A stretch of 64,000 nucleotides of DNA from JAJRVM01 sp963700515 (GTDB taxonomy: Bacteria; Planctomycetota; Planctomycetia; Pirellulales; Pirellulaceae). Shown here one piece after another: positions 30,799 to 41,020 of the stretch (positions are counted from its first letter, which is position 1; the number at the start of each line of letters is the position of its first letter). The stretch is from NCBI GenBank assembly GCA_963700515.1, contig CAVOXY010000006.1:186001-250000 (forward strand), written 5' to 3'. A model generated the notes under the pieces. The model searched no databases, was not told where the DNA came from, and worked only from the letters and a program-made list of their open reading frames with translations. Made by a program: the position numbers and the translations under genes.

Positions 30799-32890
30799 CT
30801 ACGGGCCTTCCTGCACCGTGACTTTCAGCGTGATCTCCTGAGCGTCGCGGCGTACCAGGACCATCACTTCGTCGCCCGCTTGATGCTTGCGAATCGCTTG
30901 GCCAACCGCGTCACGTTCGGTGATCTTATCGTCACCAAATTGTATGATCACGTCGCCAGCTTGCAGACCCGCTTGCTCGGCCGGCCCGCCCGGCACGACG
31001 CTCATCACCGCAAACCCTTCTTCCTGTCGGCTGAGGTCCGGTACGAGCCCCACATAAGGTCCCTTTCCCCGCAGGGAGAATCGCGGCCCGCGCAGACGTC
31101 TTCTGGAATGCCGGCCGCTGCGGGGCGTCGTCCAGAGAATCAAGAATGTCGGCCGCAAAGTCTGTTACGCGTCGCAGGCCGTCGACATTGATTTTGTCGT
31201 AGTCATCGCTGGGGCGATGATAGTCTTCGTGCAAGTCGGTGAAAATGAACAGGACCGGGATATTTTGTCGATAGAACGACGCATGATCACTCGGCCCGCT
31301 ACCTTGCGGCTGCTTCGTGATGGCGAAGTGATACGACTCGTTGAGCTTGTCAATCAGCGGATTCCACACGTCGGCCGTCCCCGTCCCACCTATCGTCAGC
31401 TTGTCGTCCTTCAGTCGGCCGATCATGTCGAGGTTGATCATCGCCACCGTCTGTGGCAGGGGAAAGAGCGGGTTTTTCACGTAATGGGCGCTGCCCAGCA
31501 ATCCACGCTCCTCGCCGGCAAACGCAATGAATACAAGCCGACGCCGGGCGTGGGGTGGTACCGCAGCCATGCGTCGAGCCAGTTCGACGACGCCAGCCGT
31601 TCCGGACGCGTTATCGTCCGCTCCGTTGTGGACTTCGTGGCTGCCGCGGGCCAACGAACCGAATCCGCCGAAACCGAGGTGGTCGTAGTGTGCACCGATC
31701 ACGATTGTTTCGTCAGCCAAGGCGCCGGAACCCTCCAGTACGCCAATCACATTCTTCACATCGTAGTCCTGTCTCACAATCTTCGCCTGGCAGTGTGCCG
31801 TCCAGCCTGCCAGCGGCCGGCTCTGGGGCGTCGGACCATCGTCCAGGCGGCGTTCCAACGTCGTCAGATCGGTACCCAGAGCCTGCCTGACAATTGGGTC
31901 CATCACGCTGCGACGACAGAAAAACACGGGAATCGTGTCGCCGCTCGCCACTCCGGCTGCCACGACGTCCGGTAACTCGTCCATCTCCGCGTCGGCGGCT
32001 GTCCGCGCCGCGGCGACGGCCGACGCCAGTGCCGCCAATCTGGTCCGGATCTTGGTCACGCCTTCTGGGCTGAGATCCTCCTGCCTGCCAAACTCCTCGG
32101 CTACCTCGGTCAGTTGGTCGACCTCCTTGCGCCAATTTCTTTCCAGGCGTTCGCCACGTCGCTGGACCGAGTAGTCATCGTTGACCAGGATGGCGGCCAC
32201 GGCACCGTGGCTCTTGGCATTCTTGATCTTGCTCTGGAAAGTGGCGTACTGCGAGGAACGCGTCCCGTTGAAGATGCTGTCACGATCGCCCTGCTGGGGC
32301 TCCTTACGCAACATGAGCACGATCTTCCCCGTGACGTCGACGTTAGCATAGTCGTCATAATGCCAGTCTTCGGCCGTGATGCCGTACCCCACAAATACTA
32401 TGGGCGCAACGGCTTCACCCGAACCTCCAACAGCCAACGGGTTGAAAGCCTCGCCGACCTCCAACGCGTTGCTCTGTTGGGTATCGTCCTGGTTTGGCCC
32501 CTGCAAGATCAACTGATTCTCCGCGGCAGGACCCAATTGCGGCGTGCCGGCGATGGTGAACGACTGGAAAGGCTGGCCCTCAAACAAGTCCGTTTTCAGT
32601 CCCAATGAGCGAAACTGCTCCGCAATATAGTCGGCTGCCGCATCGAGGCCTTTGGTACCCACTCCCCTTCCTTCCATTTCGTCGGACGCCAAGACCTTGA
32701 CGGTGTCGATCAGACGTGACGACGCTTCGTTCTTCTCCGCGGCCTGGGTATCTACCAGGCTCCAGGAATGTACCAGGCCGATGGAGAGGAGGCCGCACGC
32801 TATGACCAGCCGTCTGAATCGGCTACCGCGGGCGAGACGCGCGAGCGGTCGCTTGGTCACGGCGGGACAAGGGGAGGGCGTTAGGAACAT
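30799..32890 (-). CDS. Secreted M28-family zinc aminopeptidase with C-terminal PDZ domain (one frameshift)
   Basis: A signal or anchor segment (RRLVIACGLLSIGLVHSW) is followed by a PA-type domain around residues 150-280 (VFVGYGITAEDWHYDDYANV, DVTGKIVLMLR). The M28 catalytic domain has all zinc ligands: GAHYDHLG, NGADDNASGT, GEERGLLGS, NLDMIGRL and HEDYHRPSDD. The raw frame breaks near 31100; the other frame continues as GPRFSLRGKGPYVGLVPD and into a PDZ domain (GGPAEQAGLQAGDVIIQFGD) ending at 30799. Removal of one base joins them. About 695 residues. Cleaves N-terminal residues of peptides outside the cytoplasm; the PDZ would bind substrate ends. Confidence 0.88.
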
Positions 32891-33259
32891 TTACAGGCGC
32901 CTCAAACAGTGATGGTATTGGGAGCCAAAATGGCTTGCAGAACGAACAGCAAGACGGACAGGGGGAGGGGTGGGGCCCGGCGGCGTCCGGTCCGATTCTC
33001 CAATCCCGGCGGGGCTCCGTCAAGCTACGGCAGCTCTCACTCGGCCCGTCAGTGCCACGGCACGAGGCGGTAAACGAAATCAAGAATCGGTTTTGACACA
33101 GACGCGAGGGTTCGATATCCTTCCCACCCACGCCCCTTACAGCAGACACGTATAGCAGACATGGATGTCTGCTCCCACAACTTGAATGCGGTCACCTCGA
33201 GGCCCCCTTCACCGCTCCCCTGTGCGCGGCGAAACGGCTCGCCCGGAGGAAGCTCGCAC
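32891..33259. other. Intergenic region between divergent genes
   Basis: It separates the M28 gene (leftward) from the receiver gene (rightward), so it should hold two promoters, but I cannot point to convincing boxes. A ribosome binding site GGAGGA (33245-33250) lies 9 bp before the receiver ATG and fixes that start. Confidence 0.45.
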
Positions 33260-33682
33260 ATGGAGGTGCAGCTGCAGATGCCGGACCTAGCCCCTGACCA
33301 TACCCCGCTACGCCACGCCAAACGCGTCCTGATCGTCGATCGATCCGACGACTCGCGCGATGTCATTCGCACTATCCTGGAACGCCGCGGTGTCGAAATC
33401 TACGAAGCCCTCAGCGCCCGAGCCGGACTGGAAATCGTCCGCCAGCAACGTCCCGATGTCATCGTGCTGGACCTGGAGACGGACGCCGCAGACGATGTGC
33501 AGGTGCAAGCTGCATATGACGACGAACTCGCCACGAACAAAGCGGAAATGGTGATTCTGGGTAATCTGCGGCGAGATCAATTCCACGCTGACCGACACCT
33601 TGTCCGGAAGCCATACCACTACGGGGCACTGATTGAAAAAATCGAGCAGCTCGTCAGTCCAGGAACTGCTGCCCGCTGTTAG
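33260..33682 (+). CDS. Single-domain response-regulator receiver protein, degenerate
   Basis: 140 residues. Receiver fold: VLIVDRSDDSRD (acidic pair), phospho-acceptor Asp in VIVLDLETD, and the conserved Lys in VRKPYHYGALIEKIE. The strand that normally ends in Ser/Thr-Ala reads MVILGNLRRD, so the switch Thr/Ser is replaced by Gly. There is no output domain. It precedes the FHA-GAF histidine kinase by 380 bp on the same strand and may be its partner. Whether it is phosphorylated and signals in the normal way is open. Confidence 0.75.
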   Translation: MEVQLQMPDLAPDHTPLRHAKRVLIVDRSDDSRDVIRTILERRGVEIYEALSARAGLEIVRQQRPDVIVLDLETDAADDVQVQAAYDDELATNKAEMVILGNLRRDQFHADRHLVRKPYHYGALIEKIEQLVSPGTAARC

Positions 33683-34061
33683 AGGGCCGTCGCGGCGGGG
33701 CCACAGCCCAGCGCGGGCTTTATCCAGTCACCGGATATGAATTAACGCGTCTCGACGGATGCTGGGAGCGCCGCGGGCGTTTTGTTCACTGCTCCTGTTC
33801 TTCCCGGTCGGAGCGTGACCATTCGTGGCCCCCTCTTCTCTTTTCGTGGGGCGTGTATCAGGTATACTCGCTGGCAGCAAGGAATACGAGCATCGACACT
33901 GCCGCTGCCACGCCGAGCACGGCCGCACGCTGTCAACTTCCCCCTTCCGCTGGCAGGTGCCCGGGCCCCGGTCCCACGCTCAAGGGGACGCAGCGCATCG
34001 TACGGCGTCTCTATCCCCAGCGTGCTTCGAAAGCCACGTTCCTGAGAAATGGGGCAAGGTA
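33683..34061. other. Gap between receiver and kinase genes
   Basis: No coding frame supported. Some in-frame codons upstream of 34062 exist on the plus strand, but they are Arg/Pro-rich without family similarity. I therefore place the kinase start at 34062, where the FHA domain begins. Confidence 0.45.
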
Positions 34062-35825
34062 ATGCCTTCGCTGTTTGTGATACAAGGCCGAGACCAAGGA
34101 AAGCGGTTTGAACTGCGCGGGACCACCGTCTCGGTGGGGCGTGACAAGACCAATACGATCCAGCTGCACGACACGGAGATCTCCCGTTTTCATGCCGAAT
34201 TGCGGTGGGAGGAAAACCGATTCGAACTCGCCGACTTGGGCAGCTCGAATGGCTGTTACGTCAACAGTCAGGTGACTAAGAAACAGGTTTTGAAGAGTGG
34301 TGATCGCGTGCAGTTGGGTCGGACGCTGATGATCTTCACCTCCGGTGAAGAGCATTCCGGTACGGACCTGGTGGCAGGCATCGATATCGTCGGCCGCAGC
34401 GAGTCACCGGCCGGTTCGCGGATCGTCAGCTCGATCAGTCAGCAGCAAGGGAGCCAGATTTTCGCTGGGGATGCCGGTTCGGAAAGCCCTTGGCTGGCGC
34501 GAGCGCGGAGCAATCTTGATGTGATGTACCATACGGCGCTGGCTGCCAGCCATACGATGGACATCGATCAGCTGCTGCAACGGATCATGGAGTTGATCTT
34601 TGAATGGGTGGAAGCCGATCGTGGCTGCGTCATGCTGGTGGACCAGGAATCCTCCGAGCTGGTCCCCACGGTACGCCGCGACCGGAAGGTCACGGGCACC
34701 GCCGAGAAGATGGAAATCAGTCGCACGATTCTCGACTACGTGTTGCAGCAGAGTGAAGGGGTCTTGACCAGCGACGCTCGGGAAGATGACCGCTGGGGAG
34801 CTGCCGGCAGCATCGTGCGGATGGGCGTGCGGGAAGCCATCTGTGTGCCCATGCAGGGACGGTACGGGATTGTCGGCATTATTTACATCGACACCTTCAC
34901 CCCGCCCGGACGGATGATACAAGGGCCGCCGAACCGATTCACGGACGAGCACTTGAAACTGATGGTGGCCATCGGCCATCAAGCCGCCTTGGCAGTGGAA
35001 GACACCCGCTACTACTCGGCCATGTTACAGGCAGAACGGTTGGCCGCGATCGGACAGACCATCGCCACTCTGTCACACCACATCAAGAACATTCTTCAGG
35101 GCATCCGCGGCGGCAGTTACCTGATTGAAGAAGGTCTGAAGACGGCGGAATACGACGTGGTCGGCAAAGGCTGGGCCATTGTCGATAAGAACCAGGAAAA
35201 GATTTCCAACCTCGTGATGGACATGCTGTCCTTCAGCAAAGAACGCCAGCCTGACATGATCCCCGCCGCCATGAATGAGGTCGTGGCCGACACCGTGGAA
35301 TTGATGCAAACCCGCGCGTCGGACATGGGTGTGCAGCTGGTCTGGGCACCGGCACCGAACATTCCGCGTCTGACCTTTGACCCCGACGCCCTGCATCGAG
35401 CCATCCTGAATGTCGTCACGAATGCCATCGATGCCTGCGAGAAGGTGGCGGAAGGCCGAGTCACGGTCCGCACCGTATACGACGCACCGGCACGCAAGAT
35501 CTCCGTGCTGGTCGAGGACAACGGCGAGGGAATCCCGCCCGAAGATCTCTCCCGAATCTTCTCCGTGTTTGAATCCCGCAAAGGGAGCCGCGGCACCGGG
35601 CTCGGCCTCCCCGTCAGTCAGAAAATCATGCACGAACACGACGGGGACATCTCCGTCGAGAGCACGCCAGATCGCGGCAGCTGTTTCTGCCTCCACATGC
35701 CCGCTGTCTTGGCCGACGTTCCCGAGCAGGAAATGGACTCGTCCGATCTGCGGACCACGTCCGTCCCCGCGCCACCCTCCCGGGACCCCGCCCCACCGGG
35801 CCCGTCACGCGTCATCAAACACTGA
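34062..35825 (+). CDS. Cytoplasmic sensor histidine kinase with FHA and GAF domains
   Basis: 587 residues, intact. FHA domain at residues 1-95 (GTTVSVGRDKTNTIQL, ISRFHAEL, LGSSNGCYVN), which binds phosphothreonine. GAF domain at about 165-310 (ADRGCVMLVDQESSELVP, GIVGIIYIDTF). The phospho-acceptor His lies in TLSHHIKNILQGI near residue 336. ATPase domain at about 440-560: N box NVVTNAIDACE, VEDNGEGIPPEDL, GTGLGLPVSQKI. A Pro-rich tail follows. No membrane helix, so it is cytoplasmic. The FHA domain suggests input from one of the many Ser/Thr kinases of such bacteria. Its end overlaps the convergent MBL gene by 21 bp. Confidence 0.92.
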   Translation: MPSLFVIQGRDQGKRFELRGTTVSVGRDKTNTIQLHDTEISRFHAELRWEENRFELADLGSSNGCYVNSQVTKKQVLKSGDRVQLGRTLMIFTSGEEHSGTDLVAGIDIVGRSESPAGSRIVSSISQQQGSQIFAGDAGSESPWLARARSNLDVMYHTALAASHTMDIDQLLQRIMELIFEWVEADRGCVMLVDQESSELVPTVRRDRKVTGTAEKMEISRTILDYVLQQSEGVLTSDAREDDRWGAAGSIVRMGVREAICVPMQGRYGIVGIIYIDTFTPPGRMIQGPPNRFTDEHLKLMVAIGHQAALAVEDTRYYSAMLQAERLAAIGQTIATLSHHIKNILQGIRGGSYLIEEGLKTAEYDVVGKGWAIVDKNQEKISNLVMDMLSFSKERQPDMIPAAMNEVVADTVELMQTRASDMGVQLVWAPAPNIPRLTFDPDALHRAILNVVTNAIDACEKVAEGRVTVRTVYDAPARKISVLVEDNGEGIPPEDLSRIFSVFESRKGSRGTGLGLPVSQKIMHEHDGDISVESTPDRGSCFCLHMPAVLADVPEQEMDSSDLRTTSVPAPPSRDPAPPGPSRVIKH

Positions 35826-36461
35826 ATTGCCGACGAACGGATTGAATCGTTTCTCAGCGCCGATGGTGGTGGTCGGGCCATGTCCCGGCAGGACAACTGT
35901 GTCGTCCGGCATGACAAACAGCTTGGCTCGAATGGCAGCCAGCAGTTCTTTCATGTTGCCATCCGGAAAGTCGGTCCGGCCGATACTCCCTTGAAACAAC
36001 ACATCGCCTCCGAAGACCATCCACGGTGTGTCGCCTTTCCACACGTAGACGACGTGCCCTTTCGAATGGCCCGGCACCTCGAGAACTTCCAATGACAGTC
36101 CCGCCGCGTCGTAGATCTCTCCATCGTCAACCAGTTTGTCGGCCGGGGGGCTGGTGAGCCCGGCCCCGTATTGTCCCGACAGATTGGCCAGCGGATCGAT
36201 GAGCTTGTCGTGCTCGTGGACCCCAATGACCAACGGGCAGTCGGGCCAGCAGCGTTTCATGAATTGATTCCCGGCGATGTGGTCGACGTGCCCGTGCGTG
36301 TTGAGAATCGCCTTGGGCGTAAGGTGATGCTGCAACAAGCACTCCTGAATTGCCTCGGCATCAAATCCAGGATCAATGACCACACAGTCGCTGCGGCTGG
36401 CCAGACCAGCCAGAAACGTGTTCTGTCCGAACATGCGCGAGACAACGGTATGCACAATCAA
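35805..36461 (-). CDS. MBL-fold metallo-hydrolase, glyoxalase II-like
   Basis: 218 residues, intact. Metal ligands: THGHVDHIAGN (HxHxDH), VPGHSKGHVVY, FGGDVLFQGSIGRTDFP and LPGHGPTTTIGAEKRFNPF. The size and motifs fit the short YcbL-like group of glyoxalase II-type hydrolases, which cleave small thioesters such as S-lactoylglutathione analogues. With a bacillithiol gene (bshB1) elsewhere in the window, a bacillithiol thioester is possible, but this is speculation. It is convergent with the histidine kinase. Confidence 0.85.
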   Translation of the reverse strand: MIVHTVVSRMFGQNTFLAGLASRSDCVVIDPGFDAEAIQECLLQHHLTPKAILNTHGHVDHIAGNQFMKRCWPDCPLVIGVHEHDKLIDPLANLSGQYGAGLTSPPADKLVDDGEIYDAAGLSLEVLEVPGHSKGHVVYVWKGDTPWMVFGGDVLFQGSIGRTDFPDGNMKELLAAIRAKLFVMPDDTVVLPGHGPTTTIGAEKRFNPFVGNSVFDDA

Positions 36462-37176
36462 GTTTGGCGGTCATATCGGTCCTCGCGTTCTCGGCAGTCG
36501 TGATGATTCAGTTGGGACCCAGCCCCGGTATGAGAGACCTGAGCGAGAGGCATTCAACCAGATTCGATGCTGCGGAAAAAGAGGGAGGCTCCACGAAAAC
36601 CGCTCTTTCGACCTCAGCGATGGTGTGGCGGGGAGAGTTTCGGCTCGCTGGAAGCGTGCGTGGGGGCTGCGAGAACTCGGCTCGCTGAAAATGGCCCGTC
36701 CGAGTAGAATGGGCGAAATGGCTGTGAGCTGACCGCTGCCCGACCGCTCCAGTTCATGGCGGAAAATGGGCGACACGGGCAATATATGGATGCCGTGCAA
36801 GACTGACGCGGACTTAACCATATGTCAAGAGATGGATGTTGAGGTTTGCGGATTGGCAAAACCCACCTGGATTTGCGGCGGATTGTAATTATTCCACTTG
36901 CTGCGAGGCGATACTTACAACACCGCAGTTCTGTCCCGCTGGGGAATCATGGACTGCGGGAGTTTGCGTAAGGTCTCGGGAATATTGAGTCTACGCAATA
37001 CGGCTTGGTTTCGCCTGCGACAACACGCTCGTTTTGGCGCGAGACTTGCTGCTGGATGAGTTGTCCTTTCCAGCGACGTTTACCAGACACACCCATTCAG
37101 GGAAGAATGAGACGGCGGTGATGGCGTGACCCAGACAATCGCGTCCGCAGCCTCTCGCACGCAAGGAGTGATTCGA
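36462..37176. other. Stretch of about 700 bp without a recognisable gene
   Basis: Open frames exist on both strands (the longest about 116 codons on the minus strand), but none shows a known family, a signal peptide or a ribosome binding site. The last part holds the AAGGAG (37163-37168) that serves the DUF1571 gene. Confidence 0.45.
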
Positions 37177-38094
37177 ATGAGGCGAACAAACGTGGACCGG
37201 CAACACATGTCCAGAAGGACATTCTGTGCTTCGGCGTTCGGCGTGCTGGCTTATGGAGCTTCCGCATTGGCTCAATCGCCAGCCCAGCCTGGCAGTCAAC
37301 TGGTCGAACCGATCTATCGCGTGTCCAAGGCGAAAGTGGATTACAGCGCGACGGCCGCCCAACATCCCTTGGATCCCGCGCTGGCACTCGCCTACGACGG
37401 CCTCCGCAACATCCGCGAAAACGTGCGTGACTATGAATGCACGATGGTGAAGCGCGAGCGGATTGGCGACACGGTCGGGGAACGCGAATACATGTTCGCC
37501 AAGATCCGCAATGAGAAAATCGCCAATGGCCAGGTTGTCTCGCCATTTTCCGTATATCTCTACTTTCTGAAGCCCGATCCGATGAAGGGCCGCGAAGTGA
37601 TTTTCGTGCGGGGCCAGAACAACGACAAAATGATTGCCCACGAGCGCCGTGATTCCTTCAAGGGAAAATTCGGCTCCGTGTGGCTCAAGCCCGATGGCAC
37701 CCTGGCGATGCAAGGCAATCGCTACCCGATCACCGAGATCGGTTTGGAGACACTCGTGGTTCGCCTGATCGAGAAGGGTACGCGCGACAAGCAGAACGGT
37801 TCGCCGGACGAATGCCTGGTCGAATTCCGCAAGAACGCCAAGATCAATGATCGCGTCTGCACGATGCTGCAAGTCAAACACCCGCATCCCCGCGACTACT
37901 ACGACTTCCATATCGCGCGGATCTTCATCGACGATGAATACAATGTACCGCTGCGGTATGCGGCCTACAGTTGGCCCAGCCGTCCCGACGGAGGTCCCGA
38001 GTTGATCGAAGAGTACACCTATTTGAACTTGAAACTGAATGCCGGCTGCACGGATCAAGATTTCGACTACAACAACACCGACTACAGCTTCTGA
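37177..38094 (+). CDS. DUF1571-domain exported protein
   Basis: The start at 37177 is set by AAGGAG 8 bp upstream. The N-terminus has a twin-arginine-like leader (SRRTFCASAFGVLAYGASALA), so export is likely. The body has the DUF1571 pattern: VRDYECTMVKRERIG, PFSVYLYFLKPDPMKGREVI, CTMLQVKHPHPRDYYDFHIA and a conserved end EYTYLNLKLNAGCTDQDF. The fold is probably lipoprotein-carrier-like (LolA-type), as proposed for similar families; the function is unknown. It stands alone and is followed by a strong terminator. Confidence 0.82.
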   Translation: MRRTNVDRQHMSRRTFCASAFGVLAYGASALAQSPAQPGSQLVEPIYRVSKAKVDYSATAAQHPLDPALALAYDGLRNIRENVRDYECTMVKRERIGDTVGEREYMFAKIRNEKIANGQVVSPFSVYLYFLKPDPMKGREVIFVRGQNNDKMIAHERRDSFKGKFGSVWLKPDGTLAMQGNRYPITEIGLETLVVRLIEKGTRDKQNGSPDECLVEFRKNAKINDRVCTMLQVKHPHPRDYYDFHIARIFIDDEYNVPLRYAAYSWPSRPDGGPELIEEYTYLNLKLNAGCTDQDFDYNNTDYSF

Positions 38095-38251
38095 CGAGGT
38101 ACGGACCTCGCACGACTGCGAGCTACCTCTCGAGCACGGTTCGCTTCGCGCCCGCGTGGGTGGCCAAAAACGTGACTCAACATCACGACGTTGTTCGCCG
38201 TCCGTAGATGGACCGCATAGCGGATCCGTTTCTCTGGGTCACCGACGGTTC

Positions 38252-38281
38252 GCGTCGCCTGCTGCAGGCGACGCTTTTTTG
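38252..38281 (+). terminator. Rho-independent terminator of the DUF1571 gene
   Basis: GCGTCGCCTGC (38252-38262) pairs with GCAGGCGACGC (38264-38274) and is followed by six T residues. It lies 158 bp after the stop codon. Confidence 0.8.
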
Positions 38282-38340
38282 TAACCGTTCACGGAGTTCC
38301 GACCGCGGAGGGCTCGGTAACGGGACCATCTCACTCTCAC

Positions 38341-38406
38341 CCGTGGGATCGGCTTCCAGCCTGTCATGTTCGTGGCGCAGCGACAGGCTGGAAGCGTATC
38401 CCACGG
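38341..38406. repeat. 25-bp inverted repeat, member of a dispersed palindrome family
   Basis: The arms CCGTGGGAT..GCTTCCAGCC.. (38341-38365) and their complement (38382-38406) match at 23 of 25 positions around a 16-nt loop. The inner block GCTTCCAGCCTGTC is shared with the hairpins at 47097-47180. No T run follows, so it is not an ordinary terminator. Confidence 0.8.
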
Positions 38407-38570
38407 GACATTTTCACTTGCCAATCGCCTCAGAGTAAGAGTTTGCCGCCGGACGCAACCCACGCACCTTTCGTCGGGTCGCCCCCTGGCGTAGTATAAC
38501 GTGTCGTCCGCCAGGACTCGCGTTCATTCTGCCTTCCCCAGTTTGCAGGCGACCCAGTTTGCACCGGCAC

Positions 38571-39458
38571 ATGACAGAAAACTCTGTGACAGCCACTGGA
38601 CGGCCGAGTCCAGCCGTCACGAAGAGCGGCGAACGGCCCGGCCGGTGGCGCGCTGGTCTCCGCCTCATCCGAGCGATGGCGATCGGGTACCTTCTCTTTG
38701 TGTTGGTCATGATGTGGCTTGAAACGGTCTTGATTTACCCGACATGGCAGATTCCCCCCGGGGACTGGAGCCCTGCGGGAGTCGCGCTGGAGGATGTGTA
38801 CTTTGACTCCGAGGACGGAACGAAACTCAATGCGTGGTATTTCGCGCATCCGCAACCTCGTGCTTATGTCCTGTACTGCCACGGAAATGGCGAGAACCTC
38901 GCCCATTTGGGGGAGTATCTGGATGGACTGCGGGAAGCGTATGGCGTGTCGATCCTGGCCTTCGATTATCGCGGCTACGGCAGGAGCGGCGGCAAGCCAA
39001 ACGAATCAGGAATTTTGGCCGATAGTCGCGCGTCGCAACGTTGGCTGGCCCAACGCGCCGGTATCTCCACGAACCAGGTAGTCCTGTGGGGACGATCCAT
39101 CGGCGGCGCCGTGAGCGTGCAACTGGCAGTCGATCTCGGTGCCCGCGGTGTGATCCTCGAACGCACGTTCACCAGCCTGCCCGACGTAGCCGCTCGGCAT
39201 TATCCCTTTCTGCCGGTCCGCTGGCTGATGCGCAATCGTTACGATTCGCTGTCCAGAATCGCCCAGTATCGCGGGCCGTTGCTGCAGAGCCACGGCACAG
39301 CTGACGAGATTGTGCCATTCTCTTTGGGTGAGCAGTTATTCGCTGCGGCAGGGAGCACGCAAAAACGATTTCTGGCCATGCCAGGGGTGACCCATAATGG
39401 ACCCAACACCCAGGATTACTATACTGAGTTACGGCGTTTCCTCGATGCATTGCCGTGA
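38571..39458 (+). CDS. Membrane-anchored alpha/beta hydrolase
   Basis: 295 residues, intact. One N-terminal membrane helix (MAIGYLLFVLVMMWLETVLI) is followed by an alpha/beta-hydrolase domain. Oxyanion region CHGNGENL; nucleophile Ser in WGRSIGGAVS; acid in GTADEIVPF; His in GVTHNGPN. It resembles the ABHD13/YfhR group of serine hydrolases; the substrate is unknown. The ATG at 38571 gives a shorter N-terminus than the first in-frame ATG at 38559; neither has a strong ribosome binding site. Confidence 0.85.
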   Translation: MTENSVTATGRPSPAVTKSGERPGRWRAGLRLIRAMAIGYLLFVLVMMWLETVLIYPTWQIPPGDWSPAGVALEDVYFDSEDGTKLNAWYFAHPQPRAYVLYCHGNGENLAHLGEYLDGLREAYGVSILAFDYRGYGRSGGKPNESGILADSRASQRWLAQRAGISTNQVVLWGRSIGGAVSVQLAVDLGARGVILERTFTSLPDVAARHYPFLPVRWLMRNRYDSLSRIAQYRGPLLQSHGTADEIVPFSLGEQLFAAAGSTQKRFLAMPGVTHNGPNTQDYYTELRRFLDALP

Positions 39459-39503
39459 GACATCACGACGAGCAGCTGACGAGTATCGCACTTCGCCCCC
39501 CAC

Positions 39504-39531
39504 CCGATAACCAATAGCCAATAACAAACCC
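39504..39531 (+). repeat. Short heptad array, CCAATAA-type
   Basis: CCGATAA, CCAATAG, CCAATAA, CAAACCC: four degenerate 7-bp units just upstream of the lipoprotein gene. Same family as the arms at 24.62-24.77 kb. Confidence 0.55.
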
Positions 39532-39596
39532 GCCTGGCGGTCTCTTCTGGCCCAGATAGCGGGTTACTGACACCTCTCGATGGGAAGGAGTTTAGC

Positions 39597-39836
39597 ATGC
39601 GTTTACGATGTGGATTCTTGGCACTTCTGGCAACGGCTGGCTTGATGCTCTGTGGCTGTGGGGAAACCAAAACCACACCTCCACCAGGCACCGATATGAA
39701 TACACCCACCGTGGATATCGACGAAGGCGACATTGTTTCGCCCGACGAAATCAACAAGAAGGACGCTGCCGCGACCAAACCCAACAAGCCGGGGACTGCC
39801 GACCCGGGCACGGAAACCAAGAAGGAAGGCGAATAG
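39597..39836 (+). CDS. Small lipoprotein of unknown function
   Basis: 79 residues. GGAAGGAG lies 6 bp before the ATG. The signal peptide ends in a lipobox-like LMLCGCGE, giving lipid attachment at one of two nearby Cys residues. The mature part is short, hydrophilic and rich in Thr, Pro, Lys and Glu (PGTADPGTETKKEGE). No family is recognised. Probably a periplasmic or outer-membrane anchored tail protein. Confidence 0.75.
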   Translation: MRLRCGFLALLATAGLMLCGCGETKTTPPPGTDMNTPTVDIDEGDIVSPDEINKKDAAATKPNKPGTADPGTETKKEGE

Positions 39837-40028
39837 CCTCTCGTCGCGGCGCGCACGCAAGCCATCACCACAGCCAGCCGGCCGACTGCGGATCCACGAG
39901 GGCCGCTCAGCTGGCGGGTCGTCAGTGCGCTGCATGGGCGGTTGGTCCCGGGCGAAATCCGATCCCCCCGCATCGCCGTTGGCCACCGCCATCGCGCTGC
40001 ACGAAAGACTCCCGTCGCCTGCAAGACC

Positions 40029-40998
40029 ATGAATAATCTGCGCGTGGCTGCGGTACAATTCCAGCATGCCCCCGGCGACAAGACCTACAACCTATCGGTG
40101 ATTGAGCGGTTTGTCCGAGAGGCGGTGAAGCAGCAAGTCGAACTCATCTTGTTCCCCGAATGCTGTATTTCCGGATACTGGCATTTGCGCAAATTGAGCC
40201 GCACCGAGCTGGTTGCTCTGGCCGAACCGGTGCCCGACGGTCCGAGCCTAACACGAATCCGCGATTGGTCGCGCCAGACCGGCATGTCGATCGGCGCGGG
40301 ATTCGTGGAAATCGCTGAAGATGGAAAGCTCTACAACAGCACCATCGTGGCCATGCCGGACGGTTCGTCCGTGTGCCATCGGAAAATCCACTGTTTCATC
40401 AGCCCTCATCTGTCGAGCGGCGACCACTACACCGTCTTCGACACACCGCACGGTTGCCGAGCCGCCGTGTTGATTTGCTACGACAACAACATCATCGAGA
40501 ATGTGCGAGCCTGTGCGCTCTCCGGCGCCGAGATTCTCCTGGCACCTCATCAGACTGGCGGATGCCGCTCCGGCAGCCCACACGCCATGGGACCGATCGA
40601 TCCCGCGTCTGTGGCATCAACGCCATACCGATCCCGCATCAATCGAGGCGGAGCTGCGCGGTGACAAGGGGCGTGGCTGGCTGCTGCGGTGGCTGCCGGC
40701 GCGGGCCCACGACAACGGGATCTTCCTGGTGTTCAGTAACGGGATCGGCCTGGACGATGATGAAGTGCGGACCGGAAACGCCATGATCCTGGACCCCTAT
40801 GGCCGCATCCTGTCGGAAACTTGGGAAGCTGCCGACGCGATGGTCATCGCCGACCTCGACGCCCACTTGCGCGATCGCTGTACGGGCGTTCGCTGGCTCC
40901 GCGCCCGCCGACCTGAACTATACCACTCGCTGGTCGTCCCCACCGGGCGCGAGCAGGATACGCGCAGCGTGCGGTTCGAGTACGACAATCAGCAATGA
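40029..40998 (+). CDS. Carbon-nitrogen hydrolase (nitrilase superfamily), one frameshift
   Basis: Hydrolyses a carbon-nitrogen bond of an amide or nitrile. The catalytic triad is present: Glu in LILFPECCISGY, Lys in CHRKIHCF and Cys in AVLICYDNNIIEN. The raw frame fails near 40600, and the other frame carries on with RLWHQRHTDPASIEAEL and RAHDNGIFLVFSNGIG to the stop at 40998. About 323 residues, normal for the family. The substrate is unknown, possibly an N-carbamoyl compound. The start at 40029 is chosen because family similarity begins at NLRVAAVQF. Confidence 0.88.
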
Positions 40999-41020
40999 CT
41001 CTTTATCCTGGAAACAAGTC

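Noticed and set aside
36471..36821. Minus-strand open frame of 116 codons
   Set aside because: No family, no ribosome binding site, and Ser/Arg/Pro-rich composition as in other shadow frames.
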